Below are positions 26,221-34,604 of a stretch of DNA of 64,000 bases, one piece after another. Numbering within the stretch: position 1 is the first letter of the stretch; the number at the start of each line of letters is the position of its first letter. The notes under the pieces are model-generated. The model saw only the letters and a program-made list of their open reading frames with translations, was not told the DNA's origin and searched no databases. The stretch is from Kribbella sp. NBC_00382 (GTDB taxonomy: Bacteria > Actinomycetota > Actinomycetes > Propionibacteriales > Kribbellaceae), in the NCBI RefSeq assembly GCF_036067295.1, contig NZ_CP107954.1, forward strand, positions 1,612,001 through 1,676,000. Direction: 5' to 3'. Position numbers and translations under genes: made by a program.

Positions 26221-27300
26221 TCAGGCAGTCGCCACGAAGTGGGGAGTGTGGCGGGGGACGCTGCGGATGGCTCGGGTGAGGCCTGCGGCGACAGTACGGA
26301 GGATGGCCGACCGTACGAGGCTGTCGAAGGCCAGTGGGACCAGCATGAGCTCGTCGGCGCCAGTACTGGCTGCAACCGTCGCCAGACCCGCTGCAACACC
26401 AGAGCGGGTGCCGACGACGTACCCGGGCTCGTTCAGCAGCCGCTCGGCCTTGAGCCGCTCGCGCCCGGTGATCGGCGGCTCCAGCAGCTCCATGAGCTCC
26501 GCCGGCGTCGCCCTGTTGGCCGCAGTCTTCAGCCGCGACTTCACTCGCACGTACTCCCCCAGCCGCGCGACTGCGTCCTCGTCGGTGTCCGCGGCCACCA
26601 CTGCCACGGTCACCCCGACGTACGACTTCCCTGTCGGCCCAGTCGGCTCGAAGTTGTCCCGGTACGCCGCTGCCGACGCCAGCGTCCCCGCAGGTGCGCT
26701 GTGATGCCCCAGGAAGAGCGGAAGCCCCCGTACTGCGGCCACCTGCGCGCTGGCTGGGTTATCGGTCATCACGAAGACAGGCGGCGGCAGTCCGGCCAAG
26801 GCGAGCCGTACGTCGCCAACAGGTGCACGCCCCGGCAGACCGTCCCGGAGGAATCGGCAGAGCTCATCCAGTCGCTGAGGGAAGCTATCCCAGCCCTTCT
26901 CGGTCAGACCAAGCGCAGCCGCAGTACTGGGCGGAACAGCCGGCGCCCGGCCGACACCTAGGTCGATCCGGCTCGGGTACGCCGCAGCCAGCGCCGCGAA
27001 CTGTTCAGCGACTACCAGCGGCCGGTGGTTCGTCAGCAGCACACTGCCCGAGCCCAACCGGATCCGGTCGGTCCTAGCGGCCAGTACCGCGGCCAACACG
27101 GCAGGGCTTGCGCCACCGGCACCCCGGACGCCATGCTGCTCTGCAACCCAGAACCTCCGGTAGCCAAGGTCATCGGCGGTCTGAGCCACCTCCACGGTCT
27201 CGCGAAGCGCCGCCGCGGCAGACTGGCCAGGCAGCTGCGGCACCACATCGAGTACCGAGTGGGCTGAGACCGGGAGTCCGGGCGTCGCGAGGCTATACAC
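26221..27300 (-). CDS. LLM-class flavin-dependent oxidoreductase
   Basis: 359 residues from a GTG at 27300; the true start is uncertain and an open frame extends upstream without family-like sequence. The luciferase-like signature is seen from the start: SVLDVVPQLPG, DDLGYRRFWVAEQHG, RTDRIRLGSGSVLLTNHRPL, RIDLGVGRAPAVPP. The absence of a fused reductase suggests it uses F420H2 or FMNH2 delivered separately. Subfamily MsnO8-type monooxygenase-like enzymes match this N-terminal pattern. It lies upstream of, and may be cotranscribed with, the aldehyde dehydrogenase gene, which could oxidise an aldehyde it produces. Confidence 0.85.
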   Translation of the reverse strand: MYSLATPGLPVSAHSVLDVVPQLPGQSAAAALRETVEVAQTADDLGYRRFWVAEQHGVRGAGGASPAVLAAVLAARTDRIRLGSGSVLLTNHRPLVVAEQFAALAAAYPSRIDLGVGRAPAVPPSTAAALGLTEKGWDSFPQRLDELCRFLRDGLPGRAPVGDVRLALAGLPPPVFVMTDNPASAQVAAVRGLPLFLGHHSAPAGTLASAAAYRDNFEPTGPTGKSYVGVTVAVVAADTDEDAVARLGEYVRVKSRLKTAANRATPAELMELLEPPITGRERLKAERLLNEPGYVVGTRSGVAAGLATVAASTGADELMLVPLAFDSLVRSAILRTVAAGLTRAIRSVPRHTPHFVATA

Positions 27301-27664
27301 CCGCTCACCGTCGCAGCCCGACCGGCTTTGCGCATGGGGGCTCGGCACCCATGTTCTCGTCCACCCGCCCCCACGCTCCCGGGCCGTCGGCCGGGCGCGA
27401 AATTGGGTATCCGAAGCCCTTCCTGACCACTCTGCCCGTCGGGCATCGTTCTCGGCGTCGGCAGTTCGGCAGCACCCAGTGGCCGAACGGCCGACAAAAC
27501 CACCGGTTCCTGCGCCGTACGGCCTTCCACCAAAGGACGTCCGGCACAGGCGATGCTGGACCGCGGGATGGCTACCCCCAGTCGACATCCCGCGGTACAG
27601 CACCCTTTTCTGCCCGTCACCAACTCGTTACCGGCCTCGTACGGAATATGGGGGATCCGTACCC
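27301..27664. other. Divergent intergenic region upstream of lanM
   Basis: 364 bases between the leftward flavin oxidoreductase and the rightward lanM. No small precursor-like gene is visible on either strand. It must hold the lanM promoter; I could not pick out a convincing sigma site. GGGGG at 27650-27654 is the likely ribosome site for lanM. Confidence 0.5.
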
Positions 27665-30631
27665 ATGCCAGAACCCACGCCGCGATGGCACTCTGAGCGC
27701 GTGCTCAACTCCGCAACCGCCGGGACCTCCCGGACCGACCAGTCGACAGCCTGGTGGTCTGCCGGGATAGGTCCCCATGAGCAGGGCCTCTCCATGCCTG
27801 CCTGGGCGGAGTACGTCGAACGCAGTACGGCCATGCCGGTCAGTAGGGAATCGATGACACAGGGTTGGCAGCAAGCCCTGGTCCGCTGCCTCGAACCTCT
27901 GCTGGCAACGGCGCGGCAAGACCTTACCGCGGCCGGGCAGGACGGCGTACTGACCGAGGAGTTCCTGGACCGGCTGGGGCTGCGCCTGGTACGGCTGGCC
28001 TCGCGGACCCTGGTGCTGGAACTCTCCCGGGCCCGCAACCGTGGCGAACTGGCCGGCGCGACACCGGCCGAGCGTTTTCTCGACTTCACCCACCGGCTCG
28101 TCGGAGGGAGCGAGCTGGCGGAGTTCCTGGCCGCATACCCGGTGCTGGCCCGGGTCCTGGGCGAGGCGTGCCGACAGGCCGTCGAGGGTCACCTCGAACT
28201 GCTGGCCCGCCTCGCCGAGGACCGCGAGCAACTCATCACCGAGCTCCTGTCAGGTACCGACCCAGGCCCCCTGCTGAGCATCGACCCCGGCGGCGACCCC
28301 CACCGAGGCGGCCGCTCCACCGCCACCCTCACCTTCACCAACGGCCGGCAACTCATCTACAAACCAAGACCCCTGGACCTCCACGCCCACTTCAACGACC
28401 TGGTCCACTGGCTCAACGACAAGACGGCGCTGGACCTCCGTACCGTCGCAGTGCTCCGCCGGCCCGGCTACGGCTGGCTCGAGTACATCCCCCACACCCC
28501 TTGCCAGGACCTGTCCGAAGTACGCCGCTTCTACCACCGCCAGGGCGCCCTGCTCGCCTTGCTGTACGTCCTCGACGGAACAGACATGCACTACGAGAAC
28601 CTGATCGCCAACGGCGACCAACCAGTCCTCGTGGACGTAGAAACCTTGTTCCACCCGAGCAACCCGGTCCATGGTGTGCTCAGCCAGGATCCAGCCCACG
28701 CGGCCTTGAGCAGCTCGGTGTATCGCACAGCCCTGCTGCCACTGCTGTTCACCGGCGAACACGGCGTCACCGACATCTCCGGTCTCGGCGGCGACGAAGG
28801 CGTGGTCTCACCCACGAACCTGGTGGACTGGGCCGACCCCGGTCTCGACTCCATGCATCTGGTCCGGCGGCCAGGCAAGACCCCGGGCGGACGTAACCGG
28901 CCAAGGCTCGACAAGACCGTGGCCGAGCCCCGAGACCACGAAATCGCTTTGATTACTGGGTTCCGGGCCGCGTATGAGGCGATCGCCCGGCACCGCGAGG
29001 ACCTGCTCGGCCAGGACGGTCTGCTCGCCCGCTGTGCCACCGACGAGATCCGGTACGTCGCCAGGCCGACCCAGACCTACGTAGCCCTGCTCGACGAGTC
29101 GACCCACCCCGACGCGCTGCGCGCCGCCGACGGCCGGAGCGCCTTGCTGGACCTGCTGTGGGATGCGGATGCGAGCCTGCACCGGCTCGTACCGTTCGAG
29201 CTGGCCGACCTGTGGTCAGGCGACGTTCCACTGTTCACCGCTCGCCCGGCCAGCCGGGACGTCTGGGCAGCCGACGGCACCCGGGTCCCGCAAGTCCTCG
29301 CCGCCGAAGGGCTCGCAGCGGTCGAGGCCAAGATCGTGGCGATGGGCGAGATCGACCAGCACCGACAGGAGTGGCTCATCTCGGCCTGCCTGGCCACCCG
29401 CCCCGAGCCAGTGGTCCATGCCAGTACTACGAAGCGCCTCGGCCCCGGCGCCGTCGAAGCCGACCCGGAGCACCTGCTCGCCGCCGCGACCGACATCGCC
29501 GACGAGATCACCGCCCACGTAGTCGGCAACAGCGGCGGCCCGGCGAACTGGCTCGGCCTTGAACTCATCGACGAGCACCACTGGGCAGTCATGCCGATGG
29601 GCGCCGGACTGTCCAACGGGTACGTCGGTACTGCGGTGTTCCTGGCCCAGATCGGCGCGCTGACCGGCGCTGAGAAGTACAGCGAGCTCGCCCGCGACTC
29701 GATCCGCAGAATCCCTTCCCTGCTTGACGCTCTGGCCTCCGACCTCGACTCCGCCCAGGCCGTCGGTTCCGGCCTCTACGGGCTCGGTGGAATCAACTAC
29801 GGCCTCAGCAGGCTGAGCCAGTTGCTGGACGACTCAGAGATCGCCAGCTGGCTCACCACCTCACTTGAACTCTCCGCCAGGCTCCCCGTCACCGACGAGT
29901 TCCCGAGCTACACCGAGGGCGCCGCCGGTGGGCTGACCGCCATGATGGCGATCTCCGACCATCCACTCGCGACCCAATTGGCCACCCGGTACGCCGGCGA
30001 GCTGCTGCGGGCCGTCGAGGCCGGAGTACACCGCGGCCGGCTGGAGCCCGAGGCGGGTTTCGCCCGCGGGTACAAGGGAATCGCCTGGGCGCTGGGGCGG
30101 TACGGCGTACCGGGTAACAAGTACAAGAACGCGGCAGCGGTCGCGATCGACCTCGACCGGCAGAGCGGTCCCGCCAACCCTGGTTGGTGTTCAGGCGATG
30201 CCGGTACCGCGCTGGCGCAGCTGACCGCGACTGCCCCGACCGACCTCGAGACCTATCTCAAGGTCGCCACAGAACGTCCGGTGCTCGCCGACATGAGTCT
30301 CTGTCATGGCGAGCTCGGCGCGGTCGAGCCACTACTGTGGCTGACCGAACGCGAACACCCAGCGATTGAGGCGGTCCGGCGTCGCCGGGCCGGGCTGGTG
30401 CTCGCCGCAGTACAGCAGTACGGACCGCAATGTGGTACGCCGAGGGGGGTGACCTCGCCCGGCCTGCTGACCGGTCTGGCGGGTGTCGGCTACGGGCTAC
30501 TGCGTCTCGGGTTCGGGAGTCGCATCCCATCCGTCCTGCTGCTCGAACCGAAGACGGGTACCGAGCACAGCACCGGTACCGGCCCGAACATCATCGACAG
30601 GGGAAATCATGACCGCCCAGCACACGCATGA
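27665..30631 (+). CDS. Class II lanthipeptide synthetase LanM
   Basis: 988 residues from the ATG at 27665, the size usual for LanM. An upstream ATG at 27479 would add 62 residues without homology-like sequence. The N-terminus has the LanM-like SAGIGPHEQGLSMPAWAEYV. The kinase-like dehydratase domain (DUF4135) includes LIYKPRPLDLHAHFNDL (about 231), the catalytic VLDGTDMHYENLI (about 300-312) and VLVDVETLFHP (about 322). The C-terminal cyclase has its three zinc ligands: Cys in NPGWCSGDAG (about 842) and Cys-His in SLCHGELG (about 880-881). It should phosphorylate and eliminate Ser/Thr, then add Cys thiols. Its end overlaps the first precursor gene by 23 bases, so enzyme and substrates are cotranscribed. 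Confidence 0.95.
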   Translation: MPEPTPRWHSERVLNSATAGTSRTDQSTAWWSAGIGPHEQGLSMPAWAEYVERSTAMPVSRESMTQGWQQALVRCLEPLLATARQDLTAAGQDGVLTEEFLDRLGLRLVRLASRTLVLELSRARNRGELAGATPAERFLDFTHRLVGGSELAEFLAAYPVLARVLGEACRQAVEGHLELLARLAEDREQLITELLSGTDPGPLLSIDPGGDPHRGGRSTATLTFTNGRQLIYKPRPLDLHAHFNDLVHWLNDKTALDLRTVAVLRRPGYGWLEYIPHTPCQDLSEVRRFYHRQGALLALLYVLDGTDMHYENLIANGDQPVLVDVETLFHPSNPVHGVLSQDPAHAALSSSVYRTALLPLLFTGEHGVTDISGLGGDEGVVSPTNLVDWADPGLDSMHLVRRPGKTPGGRNRPRLDKTVAEPRDHEIALITGFRAAYEAIARHREDLLGQDGLLARCATDEIRYVARPTQTYVALLDESTHPDALRAADGRSALLDLLWDADASLHRLVPFELADLWSGDVPLFTARPASRDVWAADGTRVPQVLAAEGLAAVEAKIVAMGEIDQHRQEWLISACLATRPEPVVHASTTKRLGPGAVEADPEHLLAAATDIADEITAHVVGNSGGPANWLGLELIDEHHWAVMPMGAGLSNGYVGTAVFLAQIGALTGAEKYSELARDSIRRIPSLLDALASDLDSAQAVGSGLYGLGGINYGLSRLSQLLDDSEIASWLTTSLELSARLPVTDEFPSYTEGAAGGLTAMMAISDHPLATQLATRYAGELLRAVEAGVHRGRLEPEAGFARGYKGIAWALGRYGVPGNKYKNAAAVAIDLDRQSGPANPGWCSGDAGTALAQLTATAPTDLETYLKVATERPVLADMSLCHGELGAVEPLLWLTEREHPAIEAVRRRRAGLVLAAVQQYGPQCGTPRGVTSPGLLTGLAGVGYGLLRLGFGSRIPSVLLLEPKTGTEHSTGTGPNIIDRGNHDRPAHA

Positions 30632-30827
30632 CGATCAACTGGAACCTCAGCACCAGCCTGATGGCGCCGAGTCCGGCACCGATCCGGTGGGTCCGATCCA
30701 TCTTCCGCTCCGCTCCCGTCTGGGCAGCCGGGCGAACGCGCTGGTCGGTGTCGTCGGCGTCGCCGCCTTCGGCATCGTGATGGCCACTGACGGCTGCAGC
30801 ACCTGGCCGACCATCAGCAAGCCCTGA
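30609..30827 (+). CDS. Lanthipeptide precursor 1 with TM-like leader and short C-S-T-W-P-T-I core
   Basis: 72 residues; the ATG at 30609 lies inside the end of lanM in another frame with AGGGGA upstream. Residues 1-26 are acidic and His/Gln-rich. TDPVGPIHLPLRSRLGSRA follows, then a 16-residue hydrophobic stretch (ALVGVVGVAAFGIVMA), then TDGCSTWPTISKP. The two downstream peptides share the pattern TDPxGPIxxPxRSxxGxRAxALVGxVG and the tail STWPTI. The single Cys63 precedes Ser64, Thr65, Thr68 and Ser70, so at most one lanthionine ring can form. Adjacent LanM makes it the probable substrate. The hydrophobic segment next to the core is unlike ordinary acidic LanM leaders with GG/GA ends. Cleavage site unknown. 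Confidence 0.85.
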   Translation: MTAQHTHDDQLEPQHQPDGAESGTDPVGPIHLPLRSRLGSRANALVGVVGVAAFGIVMATDGCSTWPTISKP

Positions 30828-30845
30828 CTAGGACAGAGGATCGTC

Positions 30846-31052
30846 ATGACCGCCCAGAACCTTCCGAACGAAGACCTTCCCGAAGCCGAGGCCGGAGCCG
30901 AAACCGACCCGCTCGGCCCGATCGTGGTACCGGCCCGCTCCCGGATCGGTAGCCGCGCGCTGGCCCTGGTGGGCACCGTCGGTCTCACCGCGCTCGGCCT
31001 CGCCAGCGTCCTCGACGGCCCCAGCACCTGGCCGACCATCAATCACCTGTGA
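30846..31052 (+). CDS. Lanthipeptide precursor homologue 2, lacking cysteine
   Basis: 68 residues with AGAGGA six bases upstream, 18 bases after precursor 1. Same plan: acidic N-terminus (EDLPEAEAGAETD), TDPLGPIVVPARSRIGSRA, a hydrophobic stretch (LALVGTVGLTALGLASVL) and the tail DGPSTWPTINHL. Pro59 replaces the Cys of the other two peptides, and there is no Cys anywhere, so no lanthionine can form within it. LanM could still dehydrate Ser60, Thr61 or Thr64. It may be a partner peptide, a dehydroamino-acid-only product or a decaying copy; the strong conservation of the leader argues that it is maintained. Confidence 0.82.
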   Translation: MTAQNLPNEDLPEAEAGAETDPLGPIVVPARSRIGSRALALVGTVGLTALGLASVLDGPSTWPTINHL

Positions 31053-31100
31053 GCTCACCGGCTCGCTGATTGCCGGAGACAACGATCAACCAGCGGCCAT

Positions 31101-31137
31101 CCCGGACCCGGCGCCCATCCACAGCGCCGGCTCCGGG
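31101..31137 (+). repeat. Strong hairpin between precursors 2 and 3
   Basis: 14-base arms (31101-31114 and 31124-31137) pair with one mismatch around a 9-base loop. No T-run follows, so it is more likely an mRNA stabiliser, processing site or attenuator than a simple terminator. It ends 29 bases before the third precursor's start. Confidence 0.65.
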
Positions 31138-31166
31138 TGGTCCACCTCTGACAAAGGACCCCTGCC

Positions 31167-31361
31167 ATGAACACCCAGCCCAACCTGAACGCTCCGACCG
31201 ACAAGCAGCCCGAGACCGACCCGATCGGCCCGATCATGGTCCCGGTGCGCTCCACCATCGGCGCCCGCGCCCTGGCCCTGGTCGGCACCGTCGGCTTCGC
31301 CGCCCTCGCCGTCGCCGTCGCCGACACCTGCAGCACCTGGCCGACCATCAGTGTCAACTGA
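31167..31361 (+). CDS. Lanthipeptide precursor 3 with short C-S-T-W-P-T-I core
   Basis: 64 residues with AAAGGA about nine bases upstream. Acidic/Asn-rich N-terminus, then TDPIGPIMVPVRSTIGARA, hydrophobic LALVGTVGFAALAVAVA and the tail DTCSTWPTISVN. Cys55 is the only cysteine; Thr54, Ser56, Thr57, Thr60 and Ser62 are possible dehydration sites. Closest in its leader to precursor 2 and in its core to precursor 1. A strong terminator starts two bases after the stop, closing the lanM-precursor transcription unit. Confidence 0.85.
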   Translation: MNTQPNLNAPTDKQPETDPIGPIMVPVRSTIGARALALVGTVGFAALAVAVADTCSTWPTISVN

Positions 31362-31362
31362 C

Positions 31363-31412
31363 CGTTCTGCCGGGCCGGCGGACCAGACCAGATCCACCGG
31401 CCCGGCAGAACG
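31363..31412 (+). terminator. Terminator hairpin after precursor 3
   Basis: A perfect 16-base inverted repeat (31363-31378 with 31397-31412, 18-base loop) begins two bases after the precursor 3 stop. The following AACGTTTG is only weakly T-rich, as is common for high-GC terminators. Confidence 0.8.
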
Positions 31413-31508
31413 AACGTTTGACCCAGTCCCGGTCTGGAACATCACGAGGCAGGACCAACGTGCCGATATGACTGCGACGGCAACAAGTCGTCGTTAGAGT
31501 AAGCAGGC

Positions 31509-34430
31509 ATGCAGACCCATGCGCCCAAAGTGGTCGGCAGAGCCGGGGAGATCGCTGATCTCGACCGGCTGCTGACCGAGGCTCGTGCCGGTCGTGGGGG
31601 TGCGGTTTTCCTGCTCGGCGAGCCTGGCATCGGCAAGAGCAGGCTGGCCGCCGTCAGTACCACCATCGCTCTCGACACCGGGATGGCCACGCTACGCGGC
31701 CGAGTAGGTGCAGTGGGCAACATGGTCGCCTTCCGGCCGTTCACCGAGGCGCTGCTGTCGTTGATCCGGCGCGGTGAGATGCCACAGTCGGAGGGGCTCG
31801 GACCGTACCGGCAAGTGCTCGGCCGGCTGGTCCCCGACTGGGATGACGGGACGGCCCACGAGACCGCGAGTTCTGCCGTCGTCCTGGGCGAGGGCATCCT
31901 CCGGCTGCTGACGCTGGTCGGCAAGGACCGCGGCTGCCTGCTGGTCCTCGAGGACCTGCACGGCTCCGACCCGGAGACGCTGGCAGTGGTCGAGTACCTG
32001 CTCGACAACCTCGCCGAGCAACCGATCGCGCTGGTCGCGACCGTGCGCTCCGAGCGCTGCGCAGCTCAGGAGCTGGCAACGCTGTCAGCCCAACGCGGCA
32101 CCGCCGAGTTGATCGATCTGCAGCCGTTGCGCCGGGACGAGGTCGGCGAGCTCGCGGCGGGGTGTCTCGAGGTACCGGCGGCCGGCGTACCGGATCAGCT
32201 GACCGGCCAGCTCTGGCGGGACAGTGCCGGAATCCCTTTCATCGTTGAGGAACTGCTGCAGGAGTTCAGCCGGTCGGGGCAGCTGCTGTCGGCTCCGGAC
32301 GGCAGCATCCAGCTCGTCGAAGGACTGCAGACCAACGTGCCCGCCGCGGTCATCCGCAGCATCAGCAGCCGGACCAACCAGCTGGGCCCGCAGTCGCGCG
32401 ACCTGCTGATCCTGGCGGCAGTCATCGGGCATCGCTTTCCCCTGAGCGTGGTCCGTAAGGCGACGGGCACCGACGAGCGTCTGCTGCTCGCGACCCTGCG
32501 AGCCGGGCTGGCGGCGCAGCTGGTCGGCCCGGACGAGCCGGTACCAGACTGGTACGCGTTCCGGCACCCGTTGACCGCAGATGCGCTGCTGGCCGGGCTC
32601 ACGCCGACCGAGCGGGCGATGCTCGCTCGCCGCTGCGCCGACGCGATCGAGGAGCTGCACCCCGGCCTGCCTGGCGAGTGGTGCCAGATGGTCGCCAAGC
32701 TTGCCGAGACCGGTGGGGACATGGCTCGGGCGGGGCGACTGTTCGCCACCGCCGGCCGGAGGTCCTTCGACGACGGCTCGATGGGCTCGGCGGTGAACCT
32801 GCTCGAGCGGGCCACCACGCTGCTGTCCGACGACCCCGACACCAGCTACCGGGCCGAAGTACTGGGCTCTCTGCTGATCGCGCTCAGCGAGACCGGCTTG
32901 TTCGACGAGACCGGCCGGCATGCGGAGACCATCGAGGAGATGGCTGACCGCAACCTGGACAGCCGCAAGGTCGCCGCACTGCACATCCAGCTGGCCAACC
33001 TCGAACACATGGCCGGCCACTGGTCTACAGCGATGACCCAGGTCGCGACTGCCCGCTCCTTGCTCGGCCCGGCGGGCAGCGACGCGGACCTGGCGCCGCT
33101 GGACGCCATCGCCGCCCACCTCGAGCTGGCCCGGCCCAGCCCTGGTCGGCTCCGCTCGGCCACCGAGCTGGCCACCCGTGCAGCCGAGGCCGCCGAGCGC
33201 GCCAAGCTGCCTGCGGTCGCCTGCGACGCGCTGCAGTTGCTCGGCATCCTGTCGCGCGAGCACGACCTGGCAAAGTCGATCGAGTACTTCCACCGCGCCC
33301 GGCAGGTCGCCGAAGAGCACAACATGACCTTCCAGCGGGTCTGCTCGCACCTGTTCCAGGCCGGCACCATCTGCCTCACCAACGGGAGCATCGTCGAGCT
33401 GGAACGGGCCCAGCAGCAGGCGCTGCGGATCGGTGCCATCCCGCTCGCGTACGAGGTCGACGGCATCCTCGGTCAGCAGGCGATCCTGCGCGCGGAGTAC
33501 GACAAGGCCGCGGTGATCCTGGAGGAGTGCCTGGAGGTGACCACCCGACTCAAGCTCGGCCGCGGCGCCACCTACATCTTGGTGACCAAGGCGATCATGT
33601 ACGCCCACCAGGGCCGCCGTGGACTGATGGAGCAGACCCTCCAGGAAGCCGCCGGCTGGGGCGAACGCGGCTCGACCGAGCTCCCCTACTCCTACGGCCT
33701 GGCCAGGACGTTCTGCGCCCTTCTCGAGGAGAACCGGGAACTCGCCGACTCGGAGATGGCCCAGGCGCTCGCGTACGACGCCCAGAACCCGACCACCTTC
33801 CACACCTCCGGCAAAAACGGTCTCGGCCTGCTGCTCGGTGTACTGGCGAAGCGGCACAGCTGGCCGCACCTCGAAGCGGTGACCGCCACCGCGGCGAGCG
33901 GGATGCGCTGGAACCAGCAGTTCGTCCAGTTGGCCCACGCCGTGCTGCTCGGCCGCGACGAACAGTTCGCCGAGGCAGAGGCGATGGTCGCGGAGGCACT
34001 GGAGACTTCGTCGCTGTACCCGATGGCTCAGCACCTTGGTCTGCGGCTGGTTGCGGAGGCTGCGGCTGAGGACGGGTGGGGGGAGCCGGTGGTTTGGTTG
34101 CGGCAGGCGGAGGATTACTTCCATAACGCTGAGGTGCCGGCGGTGGCTAGTGCTTGTCGGAGTATGTTGCGGCAGTTGGGGGCTACCGTTTCGCAGCGGC
34201 GTACTGGGTCTGATCAGGTGCCGGCTCATCTCAGGCAGCTGGGGATCACTACGCGGGAGTTCGAAGTTGTGCAACTGCTGGTGGATCGGATCGGGAACAA
34301 GTCGATCGCTTCGCGGTTGCACATCTCGCCGCGGACGGTGGAGAAGCATGTCGCGAGCTTGATGACCAAGACTCAGCAGCCGGATCGGGAGGCGTTGAGC
34401 AGCTTTGCGCGGACGGTGCTGCAAGACTGA
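31509..34430 (+). CDS. LAL-type LuxR regulator with AAA ATPase domain
   Basis: 973 residues. The N-terminal ATPase has VVGRAGEIADLDRLL and Walker A FLLGEPGIGKSRLA (about residues 38-46), with a Walker B-like LLVLEDLHGSD (about 145-155). A long helical, TPR-like middle follows. The C-terminus is a LuxR helix-turn-helix (LGITTREFEVVQLL...SIASRLHISPRTVEKHVASL). LAL regulators (MalT-like) are large ATP-binding activators often tied to secondary metabolite clusters. It starts 97 bases after the terminator of the lanthipeptide unit and is the obvious candidate activator, though this is inferred from position. The last 400 bases (from about 34030) switch to T/G-ending codons. Confidence 0.9.
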   Translation: MQTHAPKVVGRAGEIADLDRLLTEARAGRGGAVFLLGEPGIGKSRLAAVSTTIALDTGMATLRGRVGAVGNMVAFRPFTEALLSLIRRGEMPQSEGLGPYRQVLGRLVPDWDDGTAHETASSAVVLGEGILRLLTLVGKDRGCLLVLEDLHGSDPETLAVVEYLLDNLAEQPIALVATVRSERCAAQELATLSAQRGTAELIDLQPLRRDEVGELAAGCLEVPAAGVPDQLTGQLWRDSAGIPFIVEELLQEFSRSGQLLSAPDGSIQLVEGLQTNVPAAVIRSISSRTNQLGPQSRDLLILAAVIGHRFPLSVVRKATGTDERLLLATLRAGLAAQLVGPDEPVPDWYAFRHPLTADALLAGLTPTERAMLARRCADAIEELHPGLPGEWCQMVAKLAETGGDMARAGRLFATAGRRSFDDGSMGSAVNLLERATTLLSDDPDTSYRAEVLGSLLIALSETGLFDETGRHAETIEEMADRNLDSRKVAALHIQLANLEHMAGHWSTAMTQVATARSLLGPAGSDADLAPLDAIAAHLELARPSPGRLRSATELATRAAEAAERAKLPAVACDALQLLGILSREHDLAKSIEYFHRARQVAEEHNMTFQRVCSHLFQAGTICLTNGSIVELERAQQQALRIGAIPLAYEVDGILGQQAILRAEYDKAAVILEECLEVTTRLKLGRGATYILVTKAIMYAHQGRRGLMEQTLQEAAGWGERGSTELPYSYGLARTFCALLEENRELADSEMAQALAYDAQNPTTFHTSGKNGLGLLLGVLAKRHSWPHLEAVTATAASGMRWNQQFVQLAHAVLLGRDEQFAEAEAMVAEALETSSLYPMAQHLGLRLVAEAAAEDGWGEPVVWLRQAEDYFHNAEVPAVASACRSMLRQLGATVSQRRTGSDQVPAHLRQLGITTREFEVVQLLVDRIGNKSIASRLHISPRTVEKHVASLMTKTQQPDREALSSFARTVLQD

Positions 34431-34604
34431 AGTTGCAGGACTGATCCCGGGCCGGGCGCGTGTGCTGGGCCGCGGGACGTGGTTCGGGTGATAGTTGTCG
34501 ACTCACGGAAATTCCGGGCGACCGCCCGCCCTGGAAACTCCGGCGGCACACGCGCAACTGGCCGGATAATTTATGAACGCTCGCTTTATATATAGGATGG
34601 GCGA

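Noticed and set aside
27479..27664. N-terminal extension of LanM from an ATG at 27479
   Set aside because: The extra 62 residues are Pro/Arg-rich and unlike LanM; the ATG at 27665 gives a normal-length protein.
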